Part shown: one piece after another, positions 24,141 to 32,938 of the stretch
Numbering within the stretch: the stretch's first letter is position 1
How the letters are laid out: every line of letters starts with the position of its first letter
Assembly: GCF_004912145.1 (NCBI RefSeq)
Contig: NZ_STGT01000001.1
Span: 124,001 to 188,000, forward strand
Length of the DNA stretch: 64,000 nt
Reading direction: 5' to 3'
Source: Peteryoungia rhizophila
Lineage (GTDB): Bacteria > Pseudomonadota > Alphaproteobacteria > Rhizobiales > Rhizobiaceae
Position numbers and translations under genes: made by a program
The notes under the pieces: generated by a model
What the model was told of the DNA's origin: nothing
What the model saw: only the letters and a program-made list of their open reading frames with translations
The model's database searches: none

Positions 24141-25573
24141 CTGAGATGACCGTGACCATGAGCCTTGCCGAGCGTCTGCGCGCCTTTGTCGACATCGTCG
24201 GTGAGGCCAATGCACTGACGTCACCTGACGATATCAAACCCTATCTGACGGAGAACCGCGGCCTCTATCACGGCGCCTCCCCACTGGTGCTGAAGCCCGG
24301 CTCGACGCAGGAAGTTTCGGAAATCCTCGCGCTTGCCTCAAAGACGGGAACGGCGATCGTGCCGGTCAGCGGGCGAACGGGGCTCGTCGGCGGGCAGGTC
24401 CCGCGTGAGGAGGGTCAGGACGTTCTGCTCTCGCTCGAGCGCATGAACCGGATCCGCGAGATCGACCCGGTCGCCGATGTTATCGTCGCCGATGGCGGCG
24501 CAATCCTGGCAGACGTTCAGAAGGCGGCCGAGGCGCATGGCAGGCTTTTTCCGCTGTCGCTGGGGTCTGAGGGCTCCTGCCGGATCGGCGGCAATCTCGC
24601 GACCAATGCCGGTGGCACCGCCGTGCTCGCCTATGGCAATATGCGTCAGCTTTGCCTCGGGCTGGAAGTGGTGCTTCCGACCGGCGAGATCTGGGACGGA
24701 CTCAGACGCCTCAAGAAGGACAATAGCGGCTACGACCTGCGCGATCTTTTCATCGGCGCGGAAGGCACGCTTGGCGTGATCACCGGCGCCGTCTTGAAAA
24801 TGGTGCCGCGGCCGCGTGGGCGGCAAGTGGCCTATGTCGGGCTCCCATCGCCGGACGCGGCGCTCGCCCTCTTCGAAAAGGCATCGCAGCGCTGCGGCGC
24901 GGCGCTGACCGGTTTCGAACTGATGCCGCGCATCGGCGTCGAATTTACCACAAAACACATCCCCGGCGTGCGTGACCCGCTCGCCTCCGTGCACCCCTGG
25001 TATGCGCTGGTCGACATCTCGACCTCGGATTCGGCAGAAACCGCCGAGACCATGATGCATGAACTGCTCGCAGAGGCGCATGAGGCAGGCCTGGTCTCGG
25101 ATGCGGCAATCGCCAGTTCACTCGCCCAGCAGAATGCCTTCTGGCATTTGCGCGAAAGCATGTCGGAGGCGCAGCGCCCCGAGGGCGGATCGATCAAGCA
25201 TGACGTCTCCGTGCCGGTCTCGCGCATCCCGGCCTTCCTGGCAGAGGCAGACGCAGCCGTGCATGCACTGATGCCAGATGCCCGCATCTGCGCCTTCGGC
25301 CATCTGGGCGACGGCAATATTCATTACAATATCAGCCAGCCGGTCGGGGCCGACAAGGCTGCCTTCATCGCGCGGTGGCGCGAGGTGAATGCCGTGGTGC
25401 ATGCGGTCGTGCATCGCCATAGCGGCTCGATTTCAGCCGAACACGGTGTCGGTCAGCTGAAGCGCGATGAGCTTACGGCGAGCCGGCCGGCGATCGAGAC
25501 GGAGTTGATGCGGCGGATCAAGCAGGCCTTCGATCCCGCCGGCATCATGAACCCCGGCAAGGTGATCGACTGA
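24137..25573 (+). CDS. FAD-binding oxidoreductase, GlcD/D-2-hydroxyacid dehydrogenase family
   Basis: This 478-residue flavoenzyme has an N-terminal PCMH-type FAD domain (about residues 35-215; PVSGRTGLVGGQVPREEGQD, LGSEGSCRIGGNLATNAGG, FIGAEGTLGVITGA) and a C-terminal FAD-oxidase domain with ICAFGHLGDGNIHYN and HRHSGSISAEHGVGQLKRDE, whose histidines bind metal and substrate. It likely oxidises D-2-hydroxyglutarate, D-lactate or a similar acid. It is coupled to the Sua5 gene upstream and followed by modE after three bases, so the three form one operon with no obvious pathway link. Confidence 0.9.
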   Translation: MTEMTVTMSLAERLRAFVDIVGEANALTSPDDIKPYLTENRGLYHGASPLVLKPGSTQEVSEILALASKTGTAIVPVSGRTGLVGGQVPREEGQDVLLSLERMNRIREIDPVADVIVADGGAILADVQKAAEAHGRLFPLSLGSEGSCRIGGNLATNAGGTAVLAYGNMRQLCLGLEVVLPTGEIWDGLRRLKKDNSGYDLRDLFIGAEGTLGVITGAVLKMVPRPRGRQVAYVGLPSPDAALALFEKASQRCGAALTGFELMPRIGVEFTTKHIPGVRDPLASVHPWYALVDISTSDSAETAETMMHELLAEAHEAGLVSDAAIASSLAQQNAFWHLRESMSEAQRPEGGSIKHDVSVPVSRIPAFLAEADAAVHALMPDARICAFGHLGDGNIHYNISQPVGADKAAFIARWREVNAVVHAVVHRHSGSISAEHGVGQLKRDELTASRPAIETELMRRIKQAFDPAGIMNPGKVID

Positions 25574-25576
25574 ACC

Positions 25577-25963
25577 ATGACCGGCGCCCCTCGCCTTTCG
25601 CTCAGGATCGATTTCGCCAACGGCGCGCGGCTCGGGCCGGGCAAGGCCCAGCTTCTGGGAATGATCGAGGAACACGGATCGATCCGGGCGGCGGGGGCTG
25701 CCATGGGCATGTCCTATCGGCGCGCCTGGCTGCTGGCTGACGAGATCAACCGGATGTTTCGGGAGCCATCGATCTTCACCCGGCACGGGGGCAAGAGTGG
25801 TGGCGGGGCAGGCCTGACGCCGTTCGGCGAGATGCTGCTCGCGACTTGCAGACGCATGGACGCGGAAAGCCTAAAGGCGCTGGCGGGCGATCTGAATTGG
25901 CTTGCAAGCGTCGAGGCGGCGGATTTCGCCGCCGCGGGTCGCAAGGGCGACAACGACGGCTGA
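25577..25963 (+). CDS. modE: Molybdate-responsive regulator, single-domain ModE-type winged helix
   Basis: This 128-residue protein corresponds to the N-terminal DNA-binding half of ModE: LGMIEEHGSIRAAGAAMGMSYRRAWLLADEINRMF (about residues 28-62) is the LysR-like winged helix, followed by GGKSGGGAGLTPFGEMLL. The two molybdate-binding (Mop/TOBE) domains of E. coli ModE are absent, as in many alphaproteobacterial versions. It converges with modC, stops nine bases from it, and a perfect palindrome upstream of modA is the likely operator. It is the last gene of the sua5 operon, not of mod. Confidence 0.9.
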   Translation: MTGAPRLSLRIDFANGARLGPGKAQLLGMIEEHGSIRAAGAAMGMSYRRAWLLADEINRMFREPSIFTRHGGKSGGGAGLTPFGEMLLATCRRMDAESLKALAGDLNWLASVEAADFAAAGRKGDNDG

Positions 25964-25971
25964 GGCACGGC

Positions 25972-27057
25972 TCAGCCTTTCGTTTTCCGGTACAGGCTCT
26001 CGGAGGCGATGGAGACCGTCTTGAACAGAAGATGGACCGGTTTGCCAGGCTCCAACTCCAGTTGACGCAAGGAGCGCCGCGTGACCTCCGCCACCATGAG
26101 CTGCCCATGACAATCGACGGTGAGCGTGACACCGGTGCCGTGTCCATCCTCGACTGCGACCAGATGGCCAGACAAGCGGTTGAGCGCCGAAAGCCCTGCG
26201 GTCTGTTCCGTCGCGACGACAATATCCGAGACCGGGACGAAGACACGGACCCGTGTGCCGATGGCGACGCTTGTACGGCGCAAGAGCAGTGGCCCGGCGG
26301 CGGATCTCGCCTCGGTCAGGCCATCCTCCGGATAATGGGCGGCAATTTCCGCATCAATAAAGTTACCGGCAGGCAGGTCGCCGGACGCATGCATGACGGT
26401 TGCCAGCGCCTCGTCCGGCCGACCGACGGCGCTCGCCCTTCCCTTGTCGAAGGTGATGAGTGAGGTCGCGAGCCTCGCGACTTCCTCCACGGAATGGCTG
26501 ACATAGAGGATGGGCACGCCGAACTCGTCGCGGATGCGCTCGATATAGGGCAGGATCTGCGCCTTCAAGCCGCTGTCCAGCGCGGACAGCGGCTCATCCA
26601 TCAGCAGCAGCTTCGGGCTTGCCATCAGGGCGCGGCCGAGGGCCACACGCTGTTTTTCGCCCCCGGAGAGATGAGACGGGCGGCGGGCGAGCAGATCGGC
26701 GATGCCGAGCAGGGAGGCGATGCGATCGAGGTCTTCGCGACGCTCGGTGCGCGGCAAGAGCCGTTCGCCGTAGCGCAGGTTCTGCACCACGGTCAGATGG
26801 GGAAAGAGGCGCCCTTCCTGGAAGACATAACCTATGCGGCGGCGATGCGGTGGCAGGAAGACGGAACCGTCGCTCCATGTTTCGCCATTGAAGCGTACAT
26901 GGCCGGCCTCAGGACGGATCAGGCCGGCGACGATGTTGATCAGCGTCGTTTTGCCGGAGCCGGAAGCACCGAACAGCGCCGTCAGGCCCTCGCCCAGCGC
27001 GAAATCGGCCTCAAGCGTGAAATCGCCCTGACGATGATGGATCGCAAGCTCCAGCAT
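25972..27057 (-). CDS. modC: Molybdate ABC transporter ATP-binding protein
   Basis: This 361-residue protein has an ABC ATPase domain (about 1-230; Walker A FGASGSGKTTLINIV, signature LSGGEKQRVALGRALM, Walker B KLLLMDEPLSALDS, switch His in LYVSHSVEE) and a C-terminal Mop/TOBE-like molybdate-sensing domain (about 290-355; SGHLVAVEDGHGTGVTLTV). It powers molybdate uptake through ModB. Its ATG overlaps the modB stop by one base, so translation is coupled. It is the third gene of modABC. Confidence 0.95.
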   Translation of the reverse strand: MLELAIHHRQGDFTLEADFALGEGLTALFGASGSGKTTLINIVAGLIRPEAGHVRFNGETWSDGSVFLPPHRRRIGYVFQEGRLFPHLTVVQNLRYGERLLPRTERREDLDRIASLLGIADLLARRPSHLSGGEKQRVALGRALMASPKLLLMDEPLSALDSGLKAQILPYIERIRDEFGVPILYVSHSVEEVARLATSLITFDKGRASAVGRPDEALATVMHASGDLPAGNFIDAEIAAHYPEDGLTEARSAAGPLLLRRTSVAIGTRVRVFVPVSDIVVATEQTAGLSALNRLSGHLVAVEDGHGTGVTLTVDCHGQLMVAEVTRRSLRQLELEPGKPVHLLFKTVSIASESLYRKTKG

Positions 27058-27758
27058 CAGGCGGCTCCCACGCGGGCGGCGATGCGGCGCGACAGGAATT
27101 CGGAGGCGATGAGAGCGCCGAGGGAAAGGACGATCGAGATCACCGTCAGGCGCATGGCGGCAAGATCTCCGCCGGGGACTTGGGTGTAGGTGTAGATCGC
27201 CGAGGCGAGAGTCTGGGTTTCGCCGGGGATGTTGGAAACGAAGGTGATGGTGGCGCCGAACTCACCCATCGACTTAGCGAAGGCGAGGATCGCGCCGGCG
27301 GCGATGCCCGGCAGGATGAGCGGCAGAGTGACGGTGAAGAACACGTAAGCTGGCGGTGCGCCAAGGGTCGCCGCGGCCGGTTCCAGCCTGCGGTCGACGG
27401 CATCGAGCGAGAGGCGGATCGAGCGCACCAAGAGCGGGAAGCCCATGACCGCAGCGGCGAGTGCTGCCCCCGTCCAGCGGAAGGAGAAGACCAGGCCGAA
27501 GGCCTGTTCGAGGAAGGCACCGACCGTGCCTCGCCTGCCAAATGTGATCAGCAGCAGGTAACCGGTGACAACGGGCGGCAGAATGAGCGGCAGATGCACG
27601 AGGCCATTGAGCAGCGACTTGCCCCAGAAGTCCTTGCGCGAGAGCAGCCAGGCGACCAGCAAGCCGAGTGGCAGCGAGAAGGTGACGGCAACAGCCGCGA
27701 CCTTCAGGCTGAGCAGCATCGCGGTCCATTCTTCAGCCGTCAGTGTCAAAAAGAGCAT
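27057..27758 (-). CDS. modB: Molybdate ABC transporter permease
   Basis: This 233-residue inner-membrane permease has about five to six membrane helices and the ABC coupling segment AAATLGAPPAYVFFTVTLPL (EAA-like loop, about residues 130-150). ModB forms the channel that carries molybdate from ModA through the membrane. It is 24 bases downstream of modA and overlaps modC by one base. Confidence 0.95.
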   Translation of the reverse strand: MLFLTLTAEEWTAMLLSLKVAAVAVTFSLPLGLLVAWLLSRKDFWGKSLLNGLVHLPLILPPVVTGYLLLITFGRRGTVGAFLEQAFGLVFSFRWTGAALAAAVMGFPLLVRSIRLSLDAVDRRLEPAAATLGAPPAYVFFTVTLPLILPGIAAGAILAFAKSMGEFGATITFVSNIPGETQTLASAIYTYTQVPGGDLAAMRLTVISIVLSLGALIASEFLSRRIAARVGAA

Positions 27759-27782
27759 CCGGATGCTTGGGTAGAGGCGAGC

Positions 27783-28577
27783 TCAGTTGGTCTTAGCGAG
27801 CACGGTGAAACCGGCTGCGGTGAAAATGGCATGGGCGTCTTTCCCTTGCAAATAAGCGAGAAACTCGGCTGCGCGCGGATTTTGTCCATCAGTCGTCAGG
27901 GCTGCCGGGTAAACGATCGCGGGGTGGCTCGTTTCGGGGAAGCGGTCAAGGATCCTCACCGACGGGTCGGCCTGCGCATCCGTCTCGTAGACGATGCCGA
28001 GCGGCGCTTCTGCGCGGGAAACCAGGAGCAAAGCTGCCCGGACATTCTCCGACTGGGCCAGCTTGTCCCTGACACTCTCCCAGACGCCGAGGCTTTCGAG
28101 AGCGGTCTTGCCGTATGTCCCGGCGGGAACGGCATCGACATTGGCCATGGCGAGACGTTCATCCCCTAGGAGCGTGGCGAGCGGGAAATTCTCAAAGATG
28201 CTGACGGTCGCAGCGGAATCCTTCGGTGCGACGAGCACAATCCGATTGCCGAGAAGGTTGACACGGGTGTCGGACTTGATGCGGCCAGCCTTGTCGAGAT
28301 GGTCCATCCATCTGAGATCCGCCGAGATGAAGACTTCAGCCGGGGCGCCCTCCTCTATCTGCTTCGCGAGCGATGAACTGCCGGCAAAGGAGAGCCTCAC
28401 GTCGGAGCCGCCGGCAGCCTTCCAGGCCGCTGCGATCTTCTCAACACTCTCCTTGAGGCTGGCGGCGGCGAAGACCGTTACCGGTTCTTCGGCCCGCGCG
28501 GCACTCATGAACGCGCCCAAGATTGCGACTGCCGACACCAGCAACGCGAGGAACGAGGTCTTGAGGGGGTGGGCCAT
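27783..28577 (-). CDS. modA: Periplasmic molybdate-binding protein
   Basis: This 264-residue protein has a signal peptide (about residues 1-29, ending SAARAEE). Typical ModA segments follow: VTVFAAASLKESVEKIAAAW, RLSFAGSSSLAKQIEEGAPA (oxyanion-binding serines), EVFISADLRWMDHL, and a late YLQGKDAHAIFTAAGF. It captures molybdate (and tungstate) in the periplasm for ModBC. GGAG is upstream of the ATG, and a 24-bp perfect palindrome with ModE-box character lies 15 bases further upstream, so expression should fall when molybdate is ample. Confidence 0.95.
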   Translation of the reverse strand: MAHPLKTSFLALLVSAVAILGAFMSAARAEEPVTVFAAASLKESVEKIAAAWKAAGGSDVRLSFAGSSSLAKQIEEGAPAEVFISADLRWMDHLDKAGRIKSDTRVNLLGNRIVLVAPKDSAATVSIFENFPLATLLGDERLAMANVDAVPAGTYGKTALESLGVWESVRDKLAQSENVRAALLLVSRAEAPLGIVYETDAQADPSVRILDRFPETSHPAIVYPAALTTDGQNPRAAEFLAYLQGKDAHAIFTAAGFTVLAKTN

Positions 28578-28591
28578 GCCGAACTCCGAAA

Positions 28592-28615
28592 CGATATATC
28601 CAATTGGATATATCG
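28592..28615. promoter_or_regulatory. ModE operator upstream of modABC
   Basis: A perfect 24-bp palindrome: left half CGATATATCCAA, right half TTGGATATATCG. The TATAT-containing arms match the ModE-box pattern. It is 15 bases upstream of the modA ATG, so it overlaps the promoter or ribosome site region and would act as a repressor site. Confidence 0.85.
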
Positions 28616-28620
28616 ATAGC

Positions 28621-28651
28621 GAAAAAGAAACCCGCCGACAAGCAGCGGGTT
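28621..28651 (-). terminator. Rho-independent terminator of the DUF1217 gene
   Basis: AACCCGC and GCGGGTT pair on the minus strand with a 9-base loop, followed by TTTCTTTTTC. It isolates the DUF1217 gene from modABC, 17 bases past the stop. Confidence 0.85.
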
Positions 28652-28668
28652 CCCGGAAGACTGAAATA

Positions 28669-30852
28669 TCAGGCCTTCAGCTGTGCCAGGCTGAAGAGCA
28701 GATCGGCCGAGATGCCGGCGCTTCCGCCGCTCAGAATGGATAGTGCCGGGCTGTTGTAGCTGGCGTTTTCGGAGTCATACATGGCCGAATACCGCTGGAG
28801 GAAGCGTTCGAGCTTGGCCGGATCCTGCAGGTCGGCCAGTTCCATGTTCTCCCCGATGATGCGCGCCTGCTGGTCGACATCCATGTTGGAGAACTCGTCC
28901 GTATAACCGAAGGTGGTACGGAAGACGGCCATGAGCGCGTCGTCGGCGATGAGACCATAGGCATCGGTGATGGTCGGTGCGGTGCGCTGGAAATAGAGGG
29001 CGAGGCGCACGGCTTCGTTGCTCTCGCCTTCCGTTTCTTCCAGGGTCTGACGCAGATACTTGTTGACCGTTTCCATGGTCTCGCCGCGCTGCTGGACCGT
29101 GCCGATCGTCTCGCGGGTGAGATTGCCGCTCGCATCGAAGTTGAAGGAGGCGACGAGTTCGGCCCAACGGCTGTCGGGCTGCTGATTGACCAAACTCTTG
29201 GGATCGGACAGGTCGGAGCCGAAGGCCTGCTTGAGGAAATCGTCGGTCACATCTGCCGGATCGAGGCCGAAGGCGCCGATCACGACATCCAGCACCTCGC
29301 GATCCGCCAGCAGCTTGCCGACAGTGTCGATCGACTGGATCTTCTCCTGGTAGTTTTCCGCCTTCTCGGTCGCCGTTTTACGGACCTCGGTCTTTTCCGG
29401 ATCCTCCAGGAAGCGGACCTCGTTGATCACATATTGCTTGGCGATCGTCGTCGCGGTCAGTGAATTGTGTGCCTGTAGCGGGACTGCGGCATTGCCCGCG
29501 CTGTCGAAGTTGAAAAGCTTCGACATGTCGATCAGACGGCTGTCCTTCGACTTGTTGGCAAAGCTGTTCGGATCAGTGAAATCGCTGGTGAGGGCCTGCC
29601 TCAGCTCACGCACTGAAAATTCGTTGGCCTCGAAGCCGAAGGTGCGCTGCAGGACGAGACGCATGGTCGTGTCGGACAGCAGGTCATCGACGTTTTCGGC
29701 CTCGGAGATATTGGTCTTGAAAAGATCGGTCAGAGCCTCTTTGCGCTCTTCGTCCGCATCGTCGTAGAGGGCTGCAAAGCTGGAATTGGTGGAGGTGAGC
29801 TGGGTCGTCCCTTGCGCGGTCATGCCGCTCTCGACTGTTCCGTCACTGGCAAAATTGAACTTGCCGGCAATCGCCACCCAAGCATCTCCGCCATTGGTGG
29901 CGGCATAGCTGTCCGGATCGGACGTGTCGCTCGTCACGATCTGCTTGAAGGTCGAGGCGCTCATCGAGCCAAGCTCGAACGCCGTGCTGACATAATTGAA
30001 CAGGCGCGTATCGGCGGTGAGCTCGTCGACCGAGGTGATTGTCGCGATCTGCTGTTCGTAATAGGCGCGCTCGCGCTGGCGGTAATAGTCGGTGACGTAG
30101 ATCTGCTCTTCGTCGACATAGAGCGAGACGATCGCTTCTTTCTGGACCGCCGTCTGGGCGGTCGCTCCCGACAGCGTACCATCGGTGTTGAACTCGAAGG
30201 CCTCGGCGAGCTTGAGGAATTTCGACGCATTGGCCGCACCATTGGCGACCATCTGATTGACGTAGCTGTCCGGATCGGACGTATCGCTGGTCAGGATCTG
30301 GGCGAGATGGTCCTTGGTGTAATAGGTGCCATCGATGCCATGGGCGTCGAGGGCGAAGGTCATCAGACGGCTGTTGTTGACCAGCCCGCTGACATTGGTG
30401 ACCTTGTCGATCATGGTCTCGTAATAAAAGGCTTCCGCCTCCAGCGTGTCGCTCTGAGCCGTCAGTGAGGCCTCGTATTTCTCGAGGAGAATGGTCTGCT
30501 GGGAGTCGGTCTGCAGATCGGTCTTTTCCGCCGAGAACTGGAAGGAGGCGGCGAAATTGCGGTAACGCTCGTCCGTCAGCTGGTTGGCAAAGCTTGCGTC
30601 ATCCGAAAGGTCGCTTTCCAGCACCTTTTCCATGAAAGCCTTGGCATAGGTCATCTCTTCAAGACCATGGGCCTTCATTGCATAGGAATAGAGCTGATAG
30701 TCGTCGAGAAACTCCTCGACCGTCGAGACCTTGCCGATGTTCTCCTTGAAGTACTCGGTCTGGCGCGCCACGAGCGGATCGGAGACGGTGCGGTTGAGGC
30801 TCGCCTTGATGTCGCGATTGACGAGATTGTAGCTCAGATAGGTCGAGACCAT
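28669..30852 (-). CDS. DUF1217 repeat protein
   Basis: This 727-residue soluble protein is built of about six repeats of roughly 75-90 residues (approximate positions 20-100, 155-235, 265-345, 375-455, 500-580, 620-700). Each has a helix pair, a FGL/HGL-type turn and the core SDLSDP or SDTSDPDS followed by a Phe-rich end such as FNFD. This is the DUF1217 pattern; in rhizobia such proteins are often found beside flagellar genes, but none is here. No signal peptide. I chose the ATG at 30852 (MVSTYLSYNLVNRD, GGGA upstream); an in-frame ATG at 30864 lacks a ribosome site. Function unknown. Confidence 0.8.
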   Translation of the reverse strand: MVSTYLSYNLVNRDIKASLNRTVSDPLVARQTEYFKENIGKVSTVEEFLDDYQLYSYAMKAHGLEEMTYAKAFMEKVLESDLSDDASFANQLTDERYRNFAASFQFSAEKTDLQTDSQQTILLEKYEASLTAQSDTLEAEAFYYETMIDKVTNVSGLVNNSRLMTFALDAHGIDGTYYTKDHLAQILTSDTSDPDSYVNQMVANGAANASKFLKLAEAFEFNTDGTLSGATAQTAVQKEAIVSLYVDEEQIYVTDYYRQRERAYYEQQIATITSVDELTADTRLFNYVSTAFELGSMSASTFKQIVTSDTSDPDSYAATNGGDAWVAIAGKFNFASDGTVESGMTAQGTTQLTSTNSSFAALYDDADEERKEALTDLFKTNISEAENVDDLLSDTTMRLVLQRTFGFEANEFSVRELRQALTSDFTDPNSFANKSKDSRLIDMSKLFNFDSAGNAAVPLQAHNSLTATTIAKQYVINEVRFLEDPEKTEVRKTATEKAENYQEKIQSIDTVGKLLADREVLDVVIGAFGLDPADVTDDFLKQAFGSDLSDPKSLVNQQPDSRWAELVASFNFDASGNLTRETIGTVQQRGETMETVNKYLRQTLEETEGESNEAVRLALYFQRTAPTITDAYGLIADDALMAVFRTTFGYTDEFSNMDVDQQARIIGENMELADLQDPAKLERFLQRYSAMYDSENASYNSPALSILSGGSAGISADLLFSLAQLKA

Positions 30853-31198
30853 CGGGATTCCCATACAAGACAGAATGCGCGCGAATCACAGTATGGCGCA
30901 AATTCCTTGCCTCAAGCTTTATGAAATCGTGAAGAAGCGAAGGTTCGAGAACGGGTCTCCATCGAGACTCCCCTTGGATGTCTGGCTAACCGTTTCGTCC
31001 TGGAACACGCAGTGGGCGCAGTTCACCATTTTGAAACCCTAGCCGGTACGACAAAACTAACCATTTGACGCCGCAAGGTTTTTTTTACCGCGATTTTTAA
31101 GCTGTCTCGAACAGCGGCTGGCTATGTTGCCCCCACAGAGGACGAAAAGTCCCGAACAGACGAGCACATGACGCGCTCTCGGGTAAAACAAGGGTAGC
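30853..31198. other. Gene-free stretch between DUF1217 and DUF6101 genes
   Basis: These 346 bases are more AT-rich than the surroundings and must hold the divergent promoters. A run of eight T (31079-31086) is present, but I see no stable hairpin before it. No small gene or RNA is supported. Confidence 0.4.
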
Positions 31199-31771
31199 AT
31201 GAAGATGACGAACACGGTTTTGAAGCCAGCATGGGCCGGCGCCACTCTGCGACTGGATCCTTCGCGGTTCCCACAGCAGGTGACCTATGCTCTGCGTGGT
31301 GTCCTGGGTGACGTCACGATCACCATCGACGAACGCGGCGCAGTCTTGCGCAAGATCCTCCCCGGCAGCGGTCTCCCGCTTTCCTTCGCCCTTCCGGCCC
31401 GCGCTTTCAAGGGCGTCGCCGCTCGGGCAATCGATCACGGCAATGGCGAGGTCACCGTGACGTTGGAACTGCATCACGACGATCCGGAGCTCTGCATCCC
31501 GCTGCTCGTCGCCCATGATCTCTGCGATATCGCGGCCGACTGGCGCGGCTGGGCAGATGCCTTCCGCATTCCCATGCTGATGGTGGAAGCCGACGGCGTT
31601 GCCCGTCCGCTCGAGGACCATCTCGGCGATGTGCGCACCAAGGAGACGCAGCCGCGTCGCCGCCATTCCTATTTCGCCGAGCGTCGTCCGCGATTCCTCG
31701 TGCGCCGCACCACCGGCAAGCTGGGTGTAAGCATGAAGATTTCCGGCAAGGAAATCATCGCCCGCAACTGA
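31199..31771 (+). CDS. DUF6101 family protein
   Basis: This 190-residue protein resembles the alphaproteobacterial DUF6101 family usually found next to ubiA, as here. Segments: RFPQQVTYALRGVLGDVTITIDERGAVLR (beta-rich), LPARAFKGVAARAI, LELHHDDPELCIPLLVAHDL and a basic C-terminus (RRRHSYFAERRPRFLVRR). No signal peptide or membrane helix. AAGGG is close upstream of the ATG. Function unknown. Confidence 0.75.
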   Translation: MKMTNTVLKPAWAGATLRLDPSRFPQQVTYALRGVLGDVTITIDERGAVLRKILPGSGLPLSFALPARAFKGVAARAIDHGNGEVTVTLELHHDDPELCIPLLVAHDLCDIAADWRGWADAFRIPMLMVEADGVARPLEDHLGDVRTKETQPRRRHSYFAERRPRFLVRRTTGKLGVSMKISGKEIIARN

Positions 31772-31796
31772 TCTTGTCCCAGGACCGAACAGACAA

Positions 31797-31824
31797 GAGG
31801 CCCGGAAGGCGACTTCCGGGCCTC
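31797..31824 (+). terminator. Rho-independent terminator after the DUF6101 gene
   Basis: GAGGCCCGGAAG and CTTCCGGGCCTC form a 12-bp perfect stem with a GCGA tetraloop, followed by TTCGTTT, 25 bases after the stop. It lies between converging genes and may also serve ubiA. Confidence 0.8.
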
Positions 31825-31904
31825 TTCGTTTGCGGGTTTCAGCGGCGCAACCGTTTCGAAACGGCGCAAGATTTCAGACCGCAATATCGCGGGTTGAATT
31901 GGGT

Positions 31905-32858
31905 TCAGGCGAAGGGAATGGCAGCCACCAGCCCAAGGAAAACGATTGCACCGACGCGGTTGTTCGACTTGAACAATGCCAGGCACTGGGCGCCGTCATC
32001 GATATCGAGCACCTTGATCTGCCAGGCGAAGAGCCCCCCGGCGACGAGCAGGCCAATGATTGCGGGGAATGCGGCGCCGGCCACCAGGCAGGCTGAGAGA
32101 AGCAGGACGAGCGTCAAACCGTAGAGACCGGTCAGCCAGATCTTGGTATCGCGGTCGAAAAGCCGTGCGGTGGAGCGCACTCCGACCAATGCATCGTCTT
32201 CGCGGTCCTGATGGGCGTAGATCGTGTCGTACCCGATCGTCCAGGCGACAGCGCCGACATAAACAAGGATCGCGGCCAGCGAGAGATTGCCGTGAAGTCC
32301 CGCCCAGCCCATGAGACCGCCCCAGGAAAAGGCGAGGCCGAGGAAGAATTGCGGCCAGTCGGTGAAGCGCTTGGCGAAGGGGTAGATCGCAACGACGGCG
32401 AGCGAGAGGATGCCGAGCAGGATCGAGAAGCTGTTGAAGCAGAGCAGCACGGCAAGCCCGACCAGCGACTGCACCACCATGAAGATCTTGGCATTGCGGC
32501 GCGAGATGCGGCCTGACGGCAGCGGTCGGGACCGCGTGCGGGCGACCAGGTTGTCGATATCGTGGTCGACGAGGTCGTTATAGGTGCAGCCGGCGCCGCG
32601 CATGGCGACGGAGCCCACGAAGAAAAGGAAGAGATGGAAGGCAAAGAGCGCGAGGTTCAACCGGCCTTCCGCAGCGAGCGCATTCGCCGCCAGCGCCGAG
32701 GACCAGAAGCAGGGCCACATCAGGAGCTGCCAGCCGATCGGCCGATCCCAGCGGGCGAGCTGGGCATGCGGCCAGAGCCATCGCGGCAGGATGCGATAGA
32801 CGAAATTGTCGGAGGGCGCGTCGATGACGCGGTCGATGTTGGGTTCGGCTGTGCTCAT
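31905..32858 (-). CDS. ubiA: 4-hydroxybenzoate polyprenyltransferase
   Basis: This 317-residue membrane enzyme attaches the polyprenyl chain to 4-hydroxybenzoate in ubiquinone biosynthesis. Both aspartate-rich motifs are visible: NDLVDHDIDNLVARTRSRPL (first) and YDTIYAHQDREDDALVGVRS (second); these bind the Mg-prenyl-diphosphate. About eight or nine membrane helices follow the usual pattern, with a soluble N-terminus of about 40 residues. It starts at the ATG at 32858. It is convergent with the DUF6101 gene. Confidence 0.95.
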   Translation of the reverse strand: MSTAEPNIDRVIDAPSDNFVYRILPRWLWPHAQLARWDRPIGWQLLMWPCFWSSALAANALAAEGRLNLALFAFHLFLFFVGSVAMRGAGCTYNDLVDHDIDNLVARTRSRPLPSGRISRRNAKIFMVVQSLVGLAVLLCFNSFSILLGILSLAVVAIYPFAKRFTDWPQFFLGLAFSWGGLMGWAGLHGNLSLAAILVYVGAVAWTIGYDTIYAHQDREDDALVGVRSTARLFDRDTKIWLTGLYGLTLVLLLSACLVAGAAFPAIIGLLVAGGLFAWQIKVLDIDDGAQCLALFKSNNRVGAIVFLGLVAAIPFA

Positions 32859-32938
32859 GCTCCTGTTGATAGAGCATGGGCGGGTTCAAGAAAACCGCCC
32901 GTGCTCATCGGGTCAGGAAATTTGGCTGCGCCCTTTCG

